This document shows, piece after piece, positions 6,340 to 8,056 of a stretch of 8,056 bases of DNA. The notes beneath the pieces are model-generated. The model ran no database searches, was not told where the DNA came from, and saw nothing but the letters and a program-made list of their open reading frames with translations. The stretch covers positions 1 through 8,056 of the forward strand of contig CALFTO010000081.1 in NCBI GenBank assembly GCA_937916195.1, given 5' to 3'. The position numbers and the translations under genes are program-made. Position 1 is the first letter of the stretch, and each line of letters opens with the position of its first letter. Origin of the DNA: an uncultured Clostridia bacterium. Its GTDB lineage: Bacteria; Bacillota; Clostridia; Oscillospirales; Acutalibacteraceae.

Positions 6340-7479
6340 TTATACATAAGCCTGAGCAACATCAGCCTGAGTAGGCATATCGGAAATCATGGCAGAAAAT
6401 TCTTCAATGATTGATGTATCAGTTGTGTCTGGTGTTTCATCATTATTTACATCACCAGCAACAAGATAATACTCAGCAGAGAATTCCGAAATCATAGCTG
6501 AATACTCTTCGATAAGTGAAGCGTCTGTTGTATCAACGCCACCGTCTGAGTTTACATCACCAAAGTAAATGAACACATAACTTGCAAGAAGTACGTCGTT
6601 ATCGTCATAAAGTTCGATAACTGCACCTGTTGTTTCAACGCCATCTGTGTTATCTGTATTTACTACGATATAACCGGCTTCTGTTGTATATGCTTCTTCA
6701 AGTGTTGCTGATACACCATCAGCACCTAAGCCAAGTGTATCTACACCGAATACTGCACCGTCATAACCGTCGGCCACACCGTATGCTGTGCTGATTACTG
6801 CTCCGATTTCTTCACCAAGTTCGCTAAGAATAAGTTCGGGTTTTCCTCCACCTATCTTCACACTCGCGCTTGCATTGTTAACATTTATTTCCTCGATATT
6901 TTCGGGGATTGCATCAATTGTATTGCCGTCGGGTTGTTTACCGAAGTAGAGCATACCCGCAATATTATTTGTTGTTTTTGCGGATTCAGTAATAACCTTT
7001 ACTGTCGCCGTGCCACTCACATCTGCTTTTGCGGTAATCTTAAATGTAAGTACAACATCGTCTTCAAGCATTGTCTGAACGGTTGAATTTGCACCTGCTA
7101 TGTAGCTTGCGAGAACAAAACCAAATTTTTCATTGTCAATATTGGTGTTATCATAGATTTTTGACGTGTCTACCGCAGTTAAATCTGTTGTAACGTTCTT
7201 TGTCTCGTATTCTGCAAGAGTTACTGTGCCGTCACTCACCGTAACGAGTGTTTTATCATAAAAAACAGGAATTGACATTGTGCCAACAGCATAATTTGTT
7301 GTCGCTTTCACCGTTACAGTTGCAGATTCGCCTGCTTTAAGCTCGGTTTTGTCTACTGTAACAGTAACAGAAGTTGTCGGGTCGTTGTCACCCGCATTTG
7401 AAACAAGCATTATCGTGCCAACACTCGCAACAAGCACCAACGCAAGAACCATGCTTATGATTTTTTGGGTTTTATTCAT
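6340..7479 (-). CDS. Secreted protein with cohesin-like domain and C-terminal type I dockerin
   Basis: This 379-residue protein has a signal peptide (charged start, hydrophobic residues 7-26, likely cleavage after VSNA at 29). Residues about 36-210 form a beta-rich domain that opens with VDKTELKAGESATVTV and resembles cohesins or related carbohydrate-binding folds. Residues about 215-305 are a second beta-rich module. The C-terminus is a dockerin with two calcium loops: DVNSDGGVDTTD (308-319) and DVNNDETPDTTD (343-354), each followed by a near-identical helix (LIEEYSAMIS, IIEEFSAMIS). Dockerins bind cohesins on scaffold or surface proteins, so this is probably an extracellular or surface structural protein. 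No catalytic domain, SLH motif or sortase signal is visible. The ATG at 7479 has GAGGA 9 bases upstream. It has its own promoter and terminator, so it is a single-gene unit. The dockerin call is firm; the cohesin call is moderate. Confidence 0.88.
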   Translation of the reverse strand: MNKTQKIISMVLALVLVASVGTIMLVSNAGDNDPTTSVTVTVDKTELKAGESATVTVKATTNYAVGTMSIPVFYDKTLVTVSDGTVTLAEYETKNVTTDLTAVDTSKIYDNTNIDNEKFGFVLASYIAGANSTVQTMLEDDVVLTFKITAKADVSGTATVKVITESAKTTNNIAGMLYFGKQPDGNTIDAIPENIEEINVNNASASVKIGGGKPELILSELGEEIGAVISTAYGVADGYDGAVFGVDTLGLGADGVSATLEEAYTTEAGYIVVNTDNTDGVETTGAVIELYDDNDVLLASYVFIYFGDVNSDGGVDTTDASLIEEYSAMISEFSAEYYLVAGDVNNDETPDTTDTSIIEEFSAMISDMPTQADVAQAYV

Positions 7480-7515
7480 ACAAATCCGTCCTCATGCAAA
7501 ATAATCATATATTTA

Positions 7516-7545
7516 ATTTTATCATTAATTATTATTTGTTGTCAA
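7516..7545 (-). promoter_or_regulatory. Sigma-A type promoter of the cohesin/dockerin gene
   Basis: On the minus strand, TTGACA (7545-7540), an 18-base spacer and TAAAAT (7521-7516) precede the gene. Both boxes are identical to those of the rny promoter. The start point should fall near 7509, giving a leader of about 30 bases that holds the GAGGA ribosome binding site. Confidence 0.75.
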
Positions 7546-7551
7546 TATGCT

Positions 7552-7585
7552 GGCGGCAGACATTTTAAACGCAAAACGCAAAGTG
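7552..7585 (+). repeat. Imperfect direct repeat, copy A
   Basis: This 34-base stretch begins GGCGGCAGAC and ends GCAAAGTG. It matches copy B (7725-7758) at 27 of 34 positions without gaps, with an offset of 173 bases. The GCAAAA/CAAAGTG wording resembles intergenic repeats I recall from Clostridia, but that link is from memory only. Confidence 0.55.
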
Positions 7586-7670
7586 CAAAATTGTTTTTTT
7601 GTTTTGAATGTTAAATTTATATTATTATAACACCAAAATCGGTAATCAAAATATATAGGGGCGAACACGC

Positions 7671-7696
7671 GTAGGGACAGAACTCCCGTTCTGTCC
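7671..7696. repeat. Stem-loop repeat of the GTAGGGACAG type, copy 1
   Basis: GGACAGAAC (7675-7683) and GTTCTGTCC (7688-7696) form a perfect 9-bp stem with a 4-base loop. The 11-mer GTAGGGACAGA (7671-7681) recurs at 7986-7996. No T-run follows on either strand, so it is not a clear terminator. It lies between copies A and B of the direct repeat. Confidence 0.65.
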
Positions 7697-7724
7697 GCAA
7701 AAAGAATTGTATTTAACACGGACA

Positions 7725-7758
7725 GACGGCAGACCTTTCAAGTGCAAAATACAAAGTG
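7725..7758 (+). repeat. Imperfect direct repeat, copy B
   Basis: This is the second copy of the 34-base repeat that starts at 7552: it begins GACGGCAGAC and ends ACAAAGTG, with 7 mismatches to copy A. After the shared 34 bases the two copies diverge. Confidence 0.55.
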
Positions 7759-7779
7759 AAGGTGCTACAACTTTTAAAT

Positions 7780-7825
7780 GCTCCCTCTGACGAGGGAGCT
7801 GTCGAACGCAGTGAGACTGAGGGAG
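7780..7825. repeat. CTCCCTC/GAGGGAG intergenic element with two alternative stems
   Basis: GCTCCCTC (7780-7787) pairs with GAGGGAGC (7792-7799) across a 4-base loop, giving an 8-bp stem. A second GAGGGAG (7819-7825) can pair with the same left arm instead, so two exclusive folds exist. Read on the minus strand, the element has the form CTCCCTCAGTC...CAGCTCCCTCGTCAGAGGGAGC. I recall this as a dispersed repeat in Ruminococcaceae-type genomes; a genome search is needed to confirm that. Confidence 0.6.
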
Positions 7826-7849
7826 ATATTGTTAGGACAAATTACTTGC

Positions 7850-7878
7850 GGTCGGGCACTTAAGACCCGACCCTACAA
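7850..7878. repeat. Stem-loop repeat, inverted orientation, ending CCCTACAA
   Basis: GGTCGGG (7850-7856) and CCCGACC (7866-7872) form a 7-bp GC-rich stem with a 9-base loop. The flank CCCTACAA (7871-7878) is the exact reverse complement of TTGTAGGG at 7984-7991, so this appears to be the same repeat family in the opposite direction. No T-run follows on either strand. Confidence 0.6.
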
Positions 7879-7896
7879 GGTTTGAGTGTTGATTTT

Positions 7897-7934
7897 GGTG
7901 AGTTGTGTAATTCAGTATTTTCATTTACACCACC
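7897..7934. other. Bulged hairpin between the two TTGTAGGG flanks
   Basis: GTGTAA (7905-7910) pairs with TTACAC (7925-7930), and GGTG (7897-7900) pairs with CACC (7931-7934), leaving a 4-base bulge on the left side and a 14-base loop. It is moderately stable and has no known role. It sits in the segment enclosed by the inverted TTGTAGGG sequences. Confidence 0.35.
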
Positions 7935-7983
7935 GAATTTATATGGGACGATGACCAATTCTAATCTAAAGTAAAGTCTAATT

Positions 7984-8005
7984 TTGTAGGGACAGACATC
8001 CTGTC
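7984..8005. repeat. Stem-loop repeat of the GTAGGGACAG type, copy 2
   Basis: It opens with TTGTAGGGACAG, of which GTAGGGACAGA is identical to copy 1. GACAG (7991-7995) and CTGTC (8001-8005) form a short 5-bp stem with a 5-base loop, weaker than copy 1. Confidence 0.5.
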
Positions 8006-8011
8006 AAGAGT

Positions 8012-8049
8012 ATGATTGTATACAGTAGTGTAAGATGATTGTATACAGT
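8012..8049 (+). repeat. Two 15-base direct repeats with palindromic core TGTATACA
   Basis: ATGATTGTATACAGT occurs at 8012-8026 and identically at 8035-8049, with a 23-base period (about two helical turns). Each copy contains the perfect 8-base palindrome TGTATACA. Such paired palindromes are typical of operator sites for dimeric repressors, and GTATAC-centred sites are known for GntR-family regulators. The regulator and target gene are not visible; a target could lie beyond the right edge. The operator role is inference. Confidence 0.5.
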
Positions 8050-8056
8050 TTAGATT

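Larger units (their letters stand above)
7546..8056. other. Long non-coding region rich in repeats and stem-loops
   Basis: No believable gene was found on either strand in this stretch. Possible reading frames are short, lack ribosome binding sites and run through the stem-loops. Its contents are listed separately: a 34-base imperfect direct repeat, four or five hairpins, and a direct repeat with a palindromic core at the right edge. A gene beyond the right edge may own part of this region as its control region. Confidence 0.65.

Noticed and set aside
7525..7719. 64-codon minus-strand reading frame
   Set aside because: It starts at GTG without a ribosome binding site, runs through the stem-loop at 7671-7696 and direct repeat copy A, and covers the dockerin gene's promoter. 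The protein has no recognisable features.
7671..7878. Strong hairpins as transcription terminators for a gene to the right
   Set aside because: None of the stems is followed by a T-run on either strand. They fit dispersed intergenic repeats better, although Rho-independent action without a T-run cannot be fully excluded.
7552..8056. CRISPR array
   Set aside because: The repeats differ in sequence, orientation and spacing; there are no regular spacers and no cas genes in the window.

Overview
The window looks like a chromosomal piece of a low-to-mid GC Gram-positive anaerobe of the class Clostridia. A gut or rumen Oscillospiraceae/Ruminococcaceae-type bacterium is my best inference. The evidence is the rny-ymdB pairing typical of Firmicutes, an SBP-type lipoprotein, strong AGGAGG-type ribosome binding sites, TTGACA/TAAAAT promoters, a secreted cohesin/dockerin protein, and intergenic stem-loop repeats of a style that I recall from such genomes.

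All five recognisable genes lie on the minus strand, so transcription runs from right to left. From right to left: (1) about 510 bases of non-coding DNA (7546-8056), full of stem-loops, an imperfect direct repeat and, at the window edge, two copies of a 15-bp motif centred on the palindrome TGTATACA. (2) A secreted protein with a cohesin-like domain, a middle beta-rich module and a C-terminal type I dockerin (6340-7479), with its own promoter and a textbook intrinsic terminator. (3) A short repeat-bearing spacer with a strong promoter. (4) rny (RNase Y, 4517-6067), a 175-base spacer with two weak hairpins, ymdB (metallophosphoesterase, 3556-4341), an orphan oligopeptide-type ABC solute-binding lipoprotein (2049-3551), and recG (branch-migration helicase), which runs off the left edge a few codons before its expected end.

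rny, ymdB, the lipoprotein gene and recG probably form one transcription unit. I see no intrinsic terminator between them, and the last three genes are separated by only 4 and 10 bases, with the ribosome binding site of each downstream gene overlapping the stop codon of the gene before it. The functions are mixed: mRNA decay, a phosphodiesterase, a surface binding protein and DNA repair. The odd member is the lipoprotein, which has no permease or ATPase beside it in this window. I do not see a convincing new multi-gene system. The items most worth a second look are the orphan lipoprotein, the cohesin/dockerin protein with two closely matching calcium loops, and the structured repeat field with the TGTATACA direct repeats at the right end.
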